A stretch of DNA of 44,463 bases from Ascoidea tarda (nom. inval.) (GCA_030560485.1 JAKTTS010000064.1:1-44463), one strand, 5' to 3'; shown: positions 10,102 to 19,846, numbered from the stretch's first letter. Translations and numbers: made by a program. Notes: a model not told the origin generated them from the letters alone.

Positions 10102-11175
10102 ATGATTGATAATTGTAACATTAATCTAAATATTGAATCTGTATCAAATTTATCTAAATTATCAAAATTAGCAAATAACAAATCATCTATAACTAAAAGT
10201 GTTGACAATAATACAAACAATAATAATCAACTTCAAAACTTAAACTGCACATCTGATGATATGCTTTCTTCAATTCCTGACCTAATTAATGATAACGATG
10301 ATTATGAAAATCAAATTGATATCAATAACTCCAGAAATTACTCAATTGATATCACAAATAATCACTCACCAAATAACAACACACAAATAAATTATGATTC
10401 AGATTATTCTTTTAATTCTGTAAATTCTTCACTAAACTCTTTTAAAAATCAACTTTTTGATACTTATACTACTAATACTACTAATATTAATACTACCAAT
10501 AATACTACCAATAATAACAATAATAACAATAATAACAACAACAACAATATTAGTATTAATCTCAATATTACTCCAAACTCAAAAAACATAAATAACAAAA
10601 TTCATAAACATTTTAATACTAGAAATTTTATTAACGATCTAATTATTCAAATTATATCAAATTTGGTTTACGTTAAATTCAAAACTGATAATACTCAAAG
10701 TCTTGAATCTGAAAAAAACAACATTGATTATACTAACAAAAACAAGAATAATACTAACAATACTACATCACAAAATTTTCATATCTTTGTATTAAAAATT
10801 ATCAAAAGATCAAATTTATCTTTAAATCACTTAATTTGCTCAACTTATTTTCTATTTAAATACAGATCAATTATTATTAATAACAATAATAATATCTTGA
10901 AAAATGATATTAAAAAATTATTTATTGCATCGCTAATTTTTACAAATCTTCCAATAAATAATAATAATAAATTATCAACTAATATTTGGGCTCAATTAAC
11001 TGGATTATCATTAACTGAGTTACTAAATTTAAAAAAACTATTTATTAATTTAATTACAAATAATAATTCAAAAATCAATTCAAATTTTTTATTCAAAATT
11101 AATTTGAAAGAGTATCAATTTTTCAAAAACAACTTGCTCAATTTAACAAAATTTTATATCTCAAATAAGAAATAA
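10102..11175 (+). CDS. Pho85-type (Pcl-family) cyclin, Asn-rich
   Basis: A 357-residue protein. The first ~160 residues are Asn/Ser/Thr-rich with a run of 13 Asn. Residues about 165-345 look like a Pcl/PHO80-type cyclin box: FHIFVLKIIKRSNLSLNHLI, STYFLFKYRS, KKLFIASLIFTNL and the diagnostic NIWAQLTGLSLTELLNLKK, matching the K.WA..(T/S)GLSL.E...LE pattern of Pcl1/2/9 and Clg1. Such cyclins activate the kinase Pho85 in G1 progression, polarity or nutrient signalling. Asn insertions inside the box are unusual but sit at probable loops. I cannot assign it to one Pcl paralogue. ATG at 10102 follows an A-rich leader. Confidence 0.7.
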   Translation: MIDNCNINLNIESVSNLSKLSKLANNKSSITKSVDNNTNNNNQLQNLNCTSDDMLSSIPDLINDNDDYENQIDINNSRNYSIDITNNHSPNNNTQINYDSDYSFNSVNSSLNSFKNQLFDTYTTNTTNINTTNNTTNNNNNNNNNNNNNISINLNITPNSKNINNKIHKHFNTRNFINDLIIQIISNLVYVKFKTDNTQSLESEKNNIDYTNKNKNNTNNTTSQNFHIFVLKIIKRSNLSLNHLICSTYFLFKYRSIIINNNNNILKNDIKKLFIASLIFTNLPINNNNKLSTNIWAQLTGLSLTELLNLKKLFINLITNNNSKINSNFLFKINLKEYQFFKNNLLNLTKFYISNKK

Positions 11176-11642
11176 TTATAAATCAATTACATTATTCCAT
11201 TTGATTCTATTGTGCTTAGTTTTTGCTTTTCCTCTTTTTGCTTTACTCTTATTGTTTTTTACTTGTATACATATTTAGTTTATATATTATTGGACAGTAT
11301 TTCTTTCCCCAAAACAGATGATGCATGCCAAAGCACAAAGAGCGTATATATGCATATGAAAGCATAAAAATCATACAGTTGTAAATAAAACTAAAAATAA
11401 AACTGAAGCGCAAAATTAAAACTGAAAAATAGATAAAAATGAGATGAAACTCGAAATGCTATAATAGGAACAATAGGAATAATAAATAAATAGTAAATTA
11501 GTTATTTTTAATAAACATAACATAAAATGATCATCAATAAAATATAAAAAATACTATAATTTGGAATTACAAGTCATCAGCCAATTGAGCAATTAAAACA
11601 AAAAGAATTCGGAAATTTATACAAATTTACATAAAATTTGGA
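11176..11642. other. Convergent intergenic region cyclin/PAP2
   Basis: AT-rich 3' flanks of two convergent genes. TTTATATATTATTGG follows the cyclin stop and AATAAATAAATAG-type sequence lies near 11480. No gene or RNA is recognised. Confidence 0.5.
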
Positions 11643-13781
11643 TTAATTAAAATCAGTTATTTTGACACGTTTATTAGTGGCTTCTGTTAGTAAATTATCA
11701 GAATCTCTATTATGAAGTGGTTTACTTTTTGAATCAGAGTTCTTAGAGGGATTTTGATCTTCATCAATAGTTTCATTCAAATCATAATCATCATTTTCAT
11801 TTTCATTTTCATTTTCTCTTAAGTTACGATCATCATTTTGATTTTGATCTTGACCTTGGTTTAATTTTTTATTTGTTTCGGTTGCTTTTTCATTTATGCT
11901 AGTGTTTATTTGATCATTAGTTTCTTTAGAAATTTTGTTTAGATTACCTTTATTGTTTTTAATTTTATTTTTTTCTTGGAGTTCTACTTTTAAATTTTGG
12001 TTATATTCTTCATTATCTTTTAGTGCTTCATTTACGATTAAATTTCTTTCATCAGAAAAGGTTCTTGGAAGACTTTCATAAGTCATTAAATGACCTAAAA
12101 TAGTTTCACCTTTTCTATTTTTGGGCGATATATGATGTAATTCATAACATTTATTTGTTAATAAGGAGAAACCTCCAGAAAAAGCCTTTTTAAGTTCGTT
12201 CATTTTAAAGGTGCCTTTACTTATATTGTTATTTGGTAGAAAAGGATCTTGGATGACTAGATTGAAATTGTGTCTATCGAATTTCTTTGAGATTGATAGT
12301 TCTTGATAAGTATACTTTGGAGCTAAAGATGGGCCATTGACAGCAGAGATTATGATTGCAATATCATTATAGTTAAAGTTTTTGCCGTAAAGTTCGAAGA
12401 ATTCAATTAATAAAGTGCCCAAGTTGGCTTCAGGATTAATTGAGTTTGTTATGATCCTTGGATGAATCTTGAAAAACGTGTAAGCTAGGCAAATGATTGA
12501 AAAGCCACCAATACCGCCAAAGTGAACATCATTGAGCTTTCTTGATTTAATAAATTGTTTTATAACTAGGATTAACTCACGTAGTCCATTAAATTCATTT
12601 AGCCAAGATCTGATTAAACCTGCAGCCTCTAAACCGGTTTTTTGGTTGAAAGAGATATCTATTTTCAAGTTTGAAGATTTTTCTTTGATTCTAATAATGG
12701 GAACAGCTGTTTTGGTTATTGTTTCCATGAAGGAAGCAAGTGTTTCATTTCTTAGTAGAGAAGCAACTTTGAATAATAAGGATTTAGTGTCGGAATACGA
12801 TATTGTGTCATCGCATATGACTACCATATCGATATCGGAATCAGGTAGATATAAATCGACAGCAAATGAGCCAAAGACGTGAACGTAAGAGCCTGAAATA
12901 TTAGAAGTTATTAAATTTCTGATTCTATTGAAACAGGTGTTTCTTTTGATTATTTCATCTTTAGTCGGAGAGACATAATCGACAAAATCTTTAATTTCGG
13001 AGGATAGCCAATCGGGAAATTCAATTAAATGAATATTATTGTGTTTTTTAATCCAGGGGTAGTCTATGCTTAGTGATTCAGGATTGGTGAGGTAGTTATT
13101 AAATTGATCTTTAGCATGAGCAGATGAAGGCGTGTTTTCAAATTGAGAGTTTAGCGGTTGATTTGGAGATTCAGTGTCGCAATTGATTGAAACATCAGAA
13201 TTATCATCAGAATCCGAAGGTGCAAATTCTATGAAATCGTCATTATTTTCAATTTCATGGTCATCGTTATCAAATAAATCGGCATTTGTATCAGCGCGGT
13301 TGTCAGTCTTGTTATTGTGAGTCTCATTGCTATGAGATTGATGGATTGTGGTCGAACTATCAGAGCCAGAAACATTGGTAAGGTCTTCAAAAACCACATT
13401 CTCTGCATCTGGGGGATCAGCATCACTAGCATTTGAGGCATTCTTAGGCAGACTTGTCTCATCAGACTCATCAAATTGAGTGAGATCTAAATCATCATTA
13501 TCATCATCATTGTCATTATCATTATCATTATCATTATCATTATCATTATCGTTATCATCGTCATCGTCATTGTCATTATCATTGCCACTACGATGATCGT
13601 TCTGTTCCAGAGCTTGCACAGTGGAATCATCGTCGGCACGAGAAGCAGTCATTGAGTCTTTGTCACCAACACCTACAGCATCACCAAAAGCACACACCTC
13701 TCCAAGAGCATCACATCTACCGCTAGCGTCGCCAGCAACAGCTTCTTCAGTACTCAGCACCTTCTCGCTGCGTCCGAGCAT
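11643..13781 (-). CDS. PAP2: Non-canonical poly(A) polymerase of the TRAMP complex (Trf4/Trf5 type)
   Basis: Nuclear nucleotidyltransferase that oligoadenylates aberrant and non-coding RNAs for exosome decay. Domains: an acidic N-terminus with a (ND)n run (about 70-95); then DYPWIKKHN and the catalytic beta domain (about 250-390) with GSFAVDLYLPDSDIDMVV, giving the GS motif and first two metal-binding Asp in DSDID; the third Asp lies in LKIDISFN. The PAP-associated domain (about 420-560) includes LILVIKQFIKSRKLND, GGIGGFSIICLAY and NLGTLLIEFFELYGKNF. A low-complexity Asn/Lys/Glu tail ends in a basic NKRVKITDFN. Length is 712, longer than S. cerevisiae Pap2 (584) because of both tails. It could equally be called Trf5; non-WGD yeasts usually have one copy. 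It shares a 322-base promoter with PER33. Confidence 0.93.
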   Translation of the reverse strand: MLGRSEKVLSTEEAVAGDASGRCDALGEVCAFGDAVGVGDKDSMTASRADDDSTVQALEQNDHRSGNDNDNDDDDDNDNDNDNDNDNDNDNDDDNDDLDLTQFDESDETSLPKNASNASDADPPDAENVVFEDLTNVSGSDSSTTIHQSHSNETHNNKTDNRADTNADLFDNDDHEIENNDDFIEFAPSDSDDNSDVSINCDTESPNQPLNSQFENTPSSAHAKDQFNNYLTNPESLSIDYPWIKKHNNIHLIEFPDWLSSEIKDFVDYVSPTKDEIIKRNTCFNRIRNLITSNISGSYVHVFGSFAVDLYLPDSDIDMVVICDDTISYSDTKSLLFKVASLLRNETLASFMETITKTAVPIIRIKEKSSNLKIDISFNQKTGLEAAGLIRSWLNEFNGLRELILVIKQFIKSRKLNDVHFGGIGGFSIICLAYTFFKIHPRIITNSINPEANLGTLLIEFFELYGKNFNYNDIAIIISAVNGPSLAPKYTYQELSISKKFDRHNFNLVIQDPFLPNNNISKGTFKMNELKKAFSGGFSLLTNKCYELHHISPKNRKGETILGHLMTYESLPRTFSDERNLIVNEALKDNEEYNQNLKVELQEKNKIKNNKGNLNKISKETNDQINTSINEKATETNKKLNQGQDQNQNDDRNLRENENENENDDYDLNETIDEDQNPSKNSDSKSKPLHNRDSDNLLTEATNKRVKITDFN

Positions 13782-14103
13782 CTTGCTAGGGTTCCCTTCG
13801 CTGTTCCTCCACCTTCACCAAAAAACCCATCCCGAAGCACGGCCGCGTGGTGTTTGTACCCGCGGAAATCCGTTGGCGGTTTGCACGCGGCGCTGATTTC
13901 TGTTCCCGCCGTGTTGGTGCAGCCCCGTCTCGCTGGTGCCTGCATCCTGCAGCGTGATGAGCGATGCCTGCAGCCCTGGCTCTGTATATAAAGACGTCAA
14001 AAGAACAGCGTTTCGTCCTTTATCTTTGATGCTGCTTCTTCTGCCTCTGCTGCCTCTGCTTCCTCTGCTACCTCTGACATCGTGCCCTCCACGCCCTTGC
14101 ATT
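13782..14103. promoter_or_regulatory. Divergent promoter PAP2/PER33
   Basis: A GC-rich bidirectional promoter in AT-rich surroundings, with CTGCCTCTGCTGCCTCTG-like repeats at about 14040-14075. TATATAA occurs at 13985-13991, about 115 bases before the PER33 ATG. The open frames across it follow from its GC content. Confidence 0.5.
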
Positions 14104-15079
14104 ATGCCTGCTGCCACGTCTCAACCCGCCACCACCTCGGTTCTGTCTTTTCTCATCTCTTTGAGGCCATTGTTGAAAGTATGTGCAACACTTCTGTTTT
14201 TTTTCATTATCAAACCCTTGTGAGGTCTACTTGGTCAAATACTAATTGTTTTCTTTTTTAATTTTTTATTTCCTATTTCAAAAGACTGCTCAGTTTTACT
14301 GGTATCTAGGCCATTTAATAGAAGTGTTTTCAATGGTATCCTTTACTGTATCAAATTTCTTACCTTCTCCAAATTCTTCAACTTCAAAATTTTTTTACAC
14401 TTTGTCAATTTTCTCAATAATATTAACCTATTCAATTGTTATTTTAAAAACGTATCCCTTGGGTTTCATCAAAACTCTATTTTCAAATCCTTTGAAAATT
14501 ATCAATGATAACAACGTCCAGTACCTTTTGTTATCCTTTTTTTTCTACTTAAATTACAAAATCCAGTCTTTAATCCAAGGCTCTTTATACCCTTTCACAA
14601 TCTACTCAGTTTTCCATTCTCTAAATTATTTCAGAGATTTAGTTCTACCCATTTTACCTCTAATCAGCAACAACCTTAAAACAAACATAAATACAAAGAT
14701 TAACTACTTGATCAAAAACTACTACGAAGCCTCACTAACTATAGCCGCCAACTCGGAACTAATTATAATTTTCCAACTAGTAATGGACATTATTAAAAAA
14801 TTTGTAATCCTTTTTATTTACAGAAAAACTCTACTAATATCTGAGATCTTCAAGTTGTTCTTTATAACTTCCTTTTATCTAATTTTTATCAAAATTAGAT
14901 ATAACCAAAATAACTACATGAAAAATGTCGTCAATACCTATGACTACAAACTTAACGTTTTCTTATCTTCAAATCAAAGAATTCCTTCTTTCATTCAAAA
15001 CTTTTGGTATAGCATTAGACATATGATTATCTTCTACCTATCCCCAATCAATCTACCTTCTCCTCCCAATAGGCGTTAA
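14104..15079 (+). CDS. PER33: Pom33/Per33 (TMEM33-family) ER and nuclear-envelope membrane protein, two exons
   Basis: Multi-pass membrane protein of the ER and nuclear envelope; S. cerevisiae Pom33 associates with nuclear pores. Exon 1 is 14104-14178 (MPAATSQPATTSVLSFLISL then RPLLK). The intron is 14179-14284 (106 nt) with GTATGT, branch TACTAAT at 14240-14246 and acceptor AAAG. Exon 2 begins TAQFYWYLGHL and ends at 15079. The spliced protein is 289 residues. The key match is the family's N-terminal (T)P.F.WYLGH motif at the start of the conserved region, which here falls exactly at the exon junction. At least four hydrophobic segments follow; the C-terminal tail is short and basic. PER33 and POM33 are paralogues in S. 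cerevisiae and I cannot separate them, so the symbol is provisional. Confidence 0.85.
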
Positions 15080-15562
15080 ATAATCATCAACAATAAATAA
15101 TAAATAATAAATAATAAATAATAAATGATCATTAATCAATAATCAATAATCAAATTCAAATCGCCTCTCATTGACACAATTATCCTCTCTTCTGTTTCTG
15201 TATAAGATTATCCCTTACTCTCTTCCTTATATTTGCTTAGTATACTATAGACCTTCTCTCACTTTATTTTATATACACTTCTTTTTTTGTTCCCTCTCGC
15301 ATCTCTCCTCCTCTCTCTTTTCAAAACACAAAAACAACGTTTTCCTTCTCCTTCTCCTTCTTCTCTTCCCTTTCTTCTCTCTCTTTTTTTTGTTTTTTGC
15401 TCTCGATTTATGTTTGTTATTAACTCGTTTTTTTCATCCTTTTCCTCTGCAACTCATCAATAAACTAGCAGCTACTAGTAACTAATCACTAATCACCATT
15501 CATTAGCTATTTTGTAACTTTTATCAAAAAACCCGGAAAACCAACTAAAAAAATTAAAAACA
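15080..15562 (+). promoter_or_regulatory. Upstream region of the Cys-rich secreted protein gene
   Basis: Begins with tandem AATAAATA / TAATCAA repeats (15098-15150), then a strongly pyrimidine-rich CT tract (about 15180-15440). The frame at 15171-15485 is Leu/Phe/Ser low complexity from this tract and is not a gene. Confidence 0.5.
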
Positions 15563-16399
15563 ATGTGGCTTCATCTTTATTTTCATTTTTATCTTCATTT
15601 CCTATTGTGCTCACTTATTGCAACCAAATCTCTTGCTGCTTATACCTACCGCCCAGATGTCCAAAACGAATTTGGTTCTTACATGAATCCCAATCCAAGA
15701 ACTCCCTGTGAAGGTTCAGAACTAGAAAAATTAAATGCCTGTGCTAACGACGTTTTATCGAAACTAGATGATTGTAAGGCTGACGATCTCGCTTGTGAAT
15801 GTTGTGCACTTCAAAGTCTTAATCGAGACTGCTATGGTCTATGTCCTGGTTCTCCATCCGGCAATTTTTTAGCTGTATTATATGATGATTGCGAGTCTTT
15901 GAATGATGTTAACGCTTGTGGTTTGCCCTTCAAAAAGGAAGACGCTAAACCAATTTCTCATAGATTGAATTCAAATTCAAAATCAAAATCAAACACTCAT
16001 CCAACCAATTACATCCATCATAATACAAATGACCCAATTCCAGTAGTTAAATCGACTTTTGAATCAAAGGAAAAAGTCAAGTCTAAAGATATAAACAAAG
16101 AAAAACAAAAAATAATTCAAGATCAAGAAATTTTAACTTTAAAAGTTAATACCGACGAAATTGTATCAAAGAACTCAACAAATTCAACCATTATATCTCC
16201 ATCCGCCAATGTCAACAATGATAACAAAAACGACTTCATCTCAAACTCAAACAGTACGATCAATTCGACAAATATAACCGATTCAAACAATATCGGAGTA
16301 AACACTGACCATTCCTCGATGGGCTCGATTATCAAAACAAGTTATCTTTCTTTTTTTTTCTTCTTCTTTAGTTTTTATATTGTTACTATTTTAGATTAG
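15563..16399 (+). CDS. Secreted Cys-rich protein, probable GPI-anchored cell-wall protein
   Basis: A 278-residue protein. Residues 1-26 form a signal peptide (hydrophobic core, probable cut after SLAA). The mature N-terminus is a compact Cys domain with cysteines at 49, 60, 71, 78, 80, 81, 90, 94, 110 and 119, including ACECCALQSLNRDCYGLCPG and NFLAVLYDDC. Ten cysteines allow five disulfides. A Ser/Asn/Thr/Lys-rich stalk (about 130-250) follows with several N-glycosylation sequons. The end is SSMGSIIKTS followed by a hydrophobic tail, as expected for GPI attachment. The order signal-Cys domain-stalk-GPI tail is typical of yeast wall proteins. I recognise the ECCALQ...CYxLCP pattern as conserved-looking but cannot give it a name. 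Confidence 0.7.
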   Translation: MWLHLYFHFYLHFLLCSLIATKSLAAYTYRPDVQNEFGSYMNPNPRTPCEGSELEKLNACANDVLSKLDDCKADDLACECCALQSLNRDCYGLCPGSPSGNFLAVLYDDCESLNDVNACGLPFKKEDAKPISHRLNSNSKSKSNTHPTNYIHHNTNDPIPVVKSTFESKEKVKSKDINKEKQKIIQDQEILTLKVNTDEIVSKNSTNSTIISPSANVNNDNKNDFISNSNSTINSTNITDSNNIGVNTDHSSMGSIIKTSYLSFFFFFFSFYIVTILD

Positions 16400-16537
16400 G
16401 TTAAATTAGAGTCAATTTAGAATATATAGATTTTTGTAGTAAAAACTTAATACAATAGAATAGAATAGAATATTAAATAAAATATCATTTAAAATATTAT
16501 TCAAAAAAATAATTGGAATGTCAAGCTAGTCATACTA

Positions 16538-17605
16538 TCAATTGACTTCATCCATCCATTCCAATGTTTTCTTAATTCCATCTTCAAGACTAACTTGAGG
16601 TTTATAACCTAATAGAGTCTTAGCCTTGGTGATATTATGATAACGAAATGCACAAACAATTTTAACTCTAAATGGAGTTAATCCAGGTTCTTTTCCTGAT
16701 AGCTTTGAGAAAAATTCAGATAAATGTCCGACAACTATGGCAACAGATCTATTTAAAACAATATTAAATTTATCAATATGTCCATCGGCTTTCCAAACAG
16801 TTCTAGCTAGTGTCCAAAAATATGTTGGCGCATCGTTTGTAACAAAAAATGCTTCACCACCAATTTTTTTAGAATCAACTGGATCCAAAAATTTCAAAGC
16901 TGCTAAAACATGAGCATCAGCAACATTTCCAGCATAAGACCAATCAAATAAATTATTATTGTCCCCAATTTGAAATTTCGATTGTCCCAACTTGGCTACA
17001 GATCTTAAACCAGGAATCAACTGACGATCTCCTGGCCCAAAGATTCCAGCTGGACGTAAAGCAACAGTCAAAAAATTGTCCTCAAATGAATTCGCTTTCA
17101 AAATCATATCTTCTGCTCTTGCTTTTGTATCATTATATCCATCCATGGGAACCTTTGGAATGGGCCATGATTCATCGGCATTATGAACATTTTGCCCATT
17201 AAATATAACACCAGCAGAAGAAGTATAAATTATTCCTCTGATTTTTAGTTCTTTTGCACATTCAATTAAATTTTTGGTTCCCTGAACATTAACTTTTTCA
17301 TAAATTTCTTGTTTTAAACCATGCATTGGGGAAGCAGAATGAACAATAATATCACATTTACTTTTCAATATAGCAGATTTGACATCTTCAGGAGATGTCA
17401 AGTCACCTTGATGAAATATTATTTGTTTGACGTCAAAAGTGAAATATGAAGCCAATTTTTCAGGTAATGGACGAACATCAAAGACATGAATTATTGGATG
17501 ATTTGGAATTTGGTAGAATTGTTGGATTAAATGCAAACCCAAAAAGCCTGCACCACCAATCAATAGTATTGATTCGAGATGTTGCTGTTGCTGTTGCTCT
17601 GCCAT
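16538..17605 (-). CDS. ERG26: C-3 sterol dehydrogenase (C-4 sterol decarboxylase) Erg26
   Basis: NAD(P)-dependent 3-beta-hydroxysteroid dehydrogenase that, with Erg25 and Erg27 on Erg28 at the ER, removes the C-4 methyl groups in ergosterol synthesis. The 355-residue protein follows S. cerevisiae Erg26 (349). It has the Rossmann motif LLIGGAGFLGLHLIQQF (about 14-30), HQGDLTSPEDV, VHSASPMHG, YTSSAGVIFNGQNVHNADE, the catalytic YxxxK in MDGYNDTKARAEDM, LRPAGIFGPGDRQLIPGLR, and FQIGDNNNLFDWSYAGNVAD. A short polyQ follows the start Met (MAEQQQQQH). It converges on the Cys-rich protein gene with a 138-base gap. Confidence 0.97.
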   Translation of the reverse strand: MAEQQQQQHLESILLIGGAGFLGLHLIQQFYQIPNHPIIHVFDVRPLPEKLASYFTFDVKQIIFHQGDLTSPEDVKSAILKSKCDIIVHSASPMHGLKQEIYEKVNVQGTKNLIECAKELKIRGIIYTSSAGVIFNGQNVHNADESWPIPKVPMDGYNDTKARAEDMILKANSFEDNFLTVALRPAGIFGPGDRQLIPGLRSVAKLGQSKFQIGDNNNLFDWSYAGNVADAHVLAALKFLDPVDSKKIGGEAFFVTNDAPTYFWTLARTVWKADGHIDKFNIVLNRSVAIVVGHLSEFFSKLSGKEPGLTPFRVKIVCAFRYHNITKAKTLLGYKPQVSLEDGIKKTLEWMDEVN

Positions 17606-17925
17606 TTGAAGATGAAATATAGTTGTTCCTGAATTTTAAAGGATAATTACACCTTTGAGTAAATCGCTGATTGGAGCTTATTTATCTCTAGAAATATCCA
17701 CCATTAAAAGACACTATTTTTTTTGAAGATTATCAAAAGTGCGATGCAGTACGAAAATACGACAAATCCGAACTTCTGGCTACGGAAAATAGAAACCGCG
17801 GAAAACGGATTTTAAAATGGAAATACAGCAGATTTAACTCAATTCAGTTCATTAGTGAATGAAGATATAAAAATTCAAAGATATATTATAATTATACATT
17901 TATTATTGATCTATTATAACATAAC
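17606..17925 (-). promoter_or_regulatory. ERG26 upstream region and RPL33 3' flank
   Basis: 320 bases between two minus-strand genes. The part near ERG26 contains GCGATGCAGTACG and CGAAAATACGACAAATCCG, more mixed than its surroundings. No gene or clear motif. Confidence 0.4.
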
Positions 17926-19269
17926 TTAAATACTAGATGGGTAAAGCATGATTCTAACAGTGGCACCAAAAGTCTTAGCTGGCAAGTTTGATTTGAAAGT
18001 AGCACGAACAACACCTGAATTACCATGGGTTCTGGTGATTTTACCCCAAATAACTCTGATTTTGGTTCCTCTGATTTCTTTAGAGGCTTTATAGACATAA
18101 GCAACACGTTTGCCTAAATAGAATTTAGCATCTTCTGGTTTAGAAACACCCTCAATCTTGATCAAAGAGACGTTTGGGTTGGTAACACTTTTGCTTCTTT
18201 GGTAAGATACGTGTTTACCTTTAACGTATACTGTTAATAAAAAAAAATGAGTTAGTATTGTGATTCTATAACAAAATAATAAAACAAAAACACATGAACA
18301 ATTGTGAGTAAATAGATTATTGAATAAAATAACATTGGGATTGGCAATAAAATTGAGACAATAACTGTTTCAATAATCATGATTAAAAATATAAGCCAAA
18401 ACTTTTAAAAATTGTTCGATTTTTGATAGAACCTATAATTCTTTGTATCTAAATCATTTTAAATAAAAAAAAAGTTTGAATTGATTGGTACTTTATTAAA
18501 TTTATTAAATTTGTTTTGCAGTTAATTCAAAATGTTTAATCTTATTTTTTCTTCAAATAATCAATTTAATCGAAAAGTAAAACAGAAAATTTCCAAATCG
18601 ATTTAACTAAATTGATCATCCACCAATCCTTGTTATATTTATAGTATAAAATCCAGTACTGCAAAAAAAATAAACAGTATAATGATATATAGATTGAACA
18701 CAATTATTTGTTTTCAGGTTGAAATTTGAAATTTGTAATATTTTCAATTCTAATTGACCATATTCTTAAAAAAAAAAAGTATATATAGTTTTTTTATAAT
18801 ATTAAACCCCAAAAATTTAATTTAGTGAGTTGAAAACTCTCTGATAAAAATATTTTTAATTGAAATTTAAAAATAATCATTGAATTTTTGATTGAATTTT
18901 TAGCTTTTGAATTTGAATCAATAATTGTGATATTGACGGGTTCAATAATAATATATTTTTGAGATTAATTGTGTTTGACATTGTTTTAATTTTTGGTGAA
19001 TTTCCTTTGTATTCAATTAGAAGAACTTAATAAGTGACTAATTGGTATTAAATATACATGTAATTATACCAAAAACTGGTTAAATTTGGACCCAATTAAA
19101 AAATAATTTTAGAATATTTTAATTTTGTAATTTATGTAATTTCTTCAATTTTCCATTTGAAACATTATATTTATAATCGATCAATTGAAATAAAGTCTAT
19201 TTAATCATAATTCATGTTTGGAATCCCTATAAATTAAATTAAAAACATACATCTATGTGATTCAGCCAT
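17926..19269 (-). CDS. RPL33: 60S ribosomal protein L33 (eL33, L35A family), two exons
   Basis: Structural protein of the large cytosolic ribosomal subunit. Exon 1 is 19269-19251 (MAESHR plus one base). The intron is 19250-18231 with donor GTATGT, branch TACTAAC (complement of 18251-18257) and acceptor ACAG. Exon 2 is 18230-17926, continuing [14 protein letters not shown] and ending [10 protein letters not shown]. The spliced protein is 107 residues, the same length as yeast Rpl33, and matches along its length ([60 protein letters not shown]). The intron sits after MAESHR, as in S. cerevisiae RPL33 genes. The start was chosen by the diagnostic first exon. Confidence 0.98.
18231..19250 (-). 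other. RPL33 intron, 1,020 nt
   Basis: An AT-rich intron with canonical GTATGT, TACTAAC and CAG signals. The branch point is about 20 nt from the acceptor. At 1,020 nt it is an order of magnitude longer than the other four introns in this window (66-106 nt), consistent with the long ribosomal-protein introns of yeasts. I looked for box C/D or H/ACA snoRNA signatures on both strands and found none convincing. Confidence 0.93.
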
Positions 19270-19723
19270 TTCTAATATTATTATTTATTATTGATTATAG
19301 TGTTAAAATTCAAGCTTGTTGTTGTTACTTTATTTTAGTTATATCAACAGTTCAATTTTCACCACCAATATTAAAAATTTGAATAATGTGACTAACAAAT
19401 TGCCTAATTCCCAATAAAACTAGGTTCCAGGTGACTGGAACTAGAAAACTAAAGCAGGTCGCCCCTCAAAAAAGCGATGCAGTGTTATGAGCTTGTACGT
19501 TTAAATAGCCCTATATAATATCACGCTACATATCAGGGCTATATGAATATATAACGATTTTTTTTGCAATTTTAATAAACATGCACTAGTATTTTTCTAG
19601 TTATTTTTTTTAACATAATTCAGTTTGTACTGAATATTTAAATCATAATACTTTCGTTTTTGTTAATTATTTTTCTATAGAGTTTGATCATATCACTTTC
19701 AAAATCAGGAAAGACATCAGAAG
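19270..19723 (-). promoter_or_regulatory. RPL33 promoter and tRNA upstream flank
   Basis: AT-rich, with a short more GC-rich block at 19425-19480 (CCAGGTGACTGGAACTAG and GGTCGCCCC). CCAGGTGACTGG is an imperfect palindrome. I see no classical Rap1 or Tbf1 site. Pol III signals of the downstream tRNA are internal. Confidence 0.4.
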
Positions 19724-19836
19724 GGTTGTATGGCCGAGAGGTCTAAGGCGTCCGACTCAAGTTTAAGTAACTTTCACTTAAGAAAGTGAGTAATCGGATC
19801 TCGAAAGAGGCAGGAGTTCGAACCTCCTTGCAACCA
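19724..19836 (+). tRNA. tRNA-Leu(CAA) with a 31-nt intron
   Basis: The acceptor stem GGTTGTA pairs with TGCAACC, with A73 at 19836. The anticodon stem is TCCGA/TCGGA and the anticodon is CAA at 19758-19760, read as Leu UUG. G37 is at 19761. The intron is 19762-19792, one base after the anticodon as standard, and contains a hairpin ACTTTC/GAAAGT. A long variable arm (class II) and T arm AGGAG-TTCGAAC-CTCCT complete the fold. The layout mirrors S. cerevisiae tRNA-Leu(CAA), which also has an intron. CCA is not needed in the gene. Confidence 0.96.
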
Positions 19837-19839
19837 TTA

Positions 19840-19846
19840 TTTTTTT
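19840..19846 (+). terminator. Pol III T-tract terminator of tRNA-Leu
   Basis: A run of seven T starts four bases after the last tRNA base; a second T8 run follows at about 19850. This is the usual RNA polymerase III terminator. Confidence 0.85.

Noticed and set aside
18601-18730. Possible snoRNA in the RPL33 intron
   Set aside because: On the sense strand GGATGATC and CTGA are only loosely like C and D boxes, with no terminal stem and spacing that does not fit.
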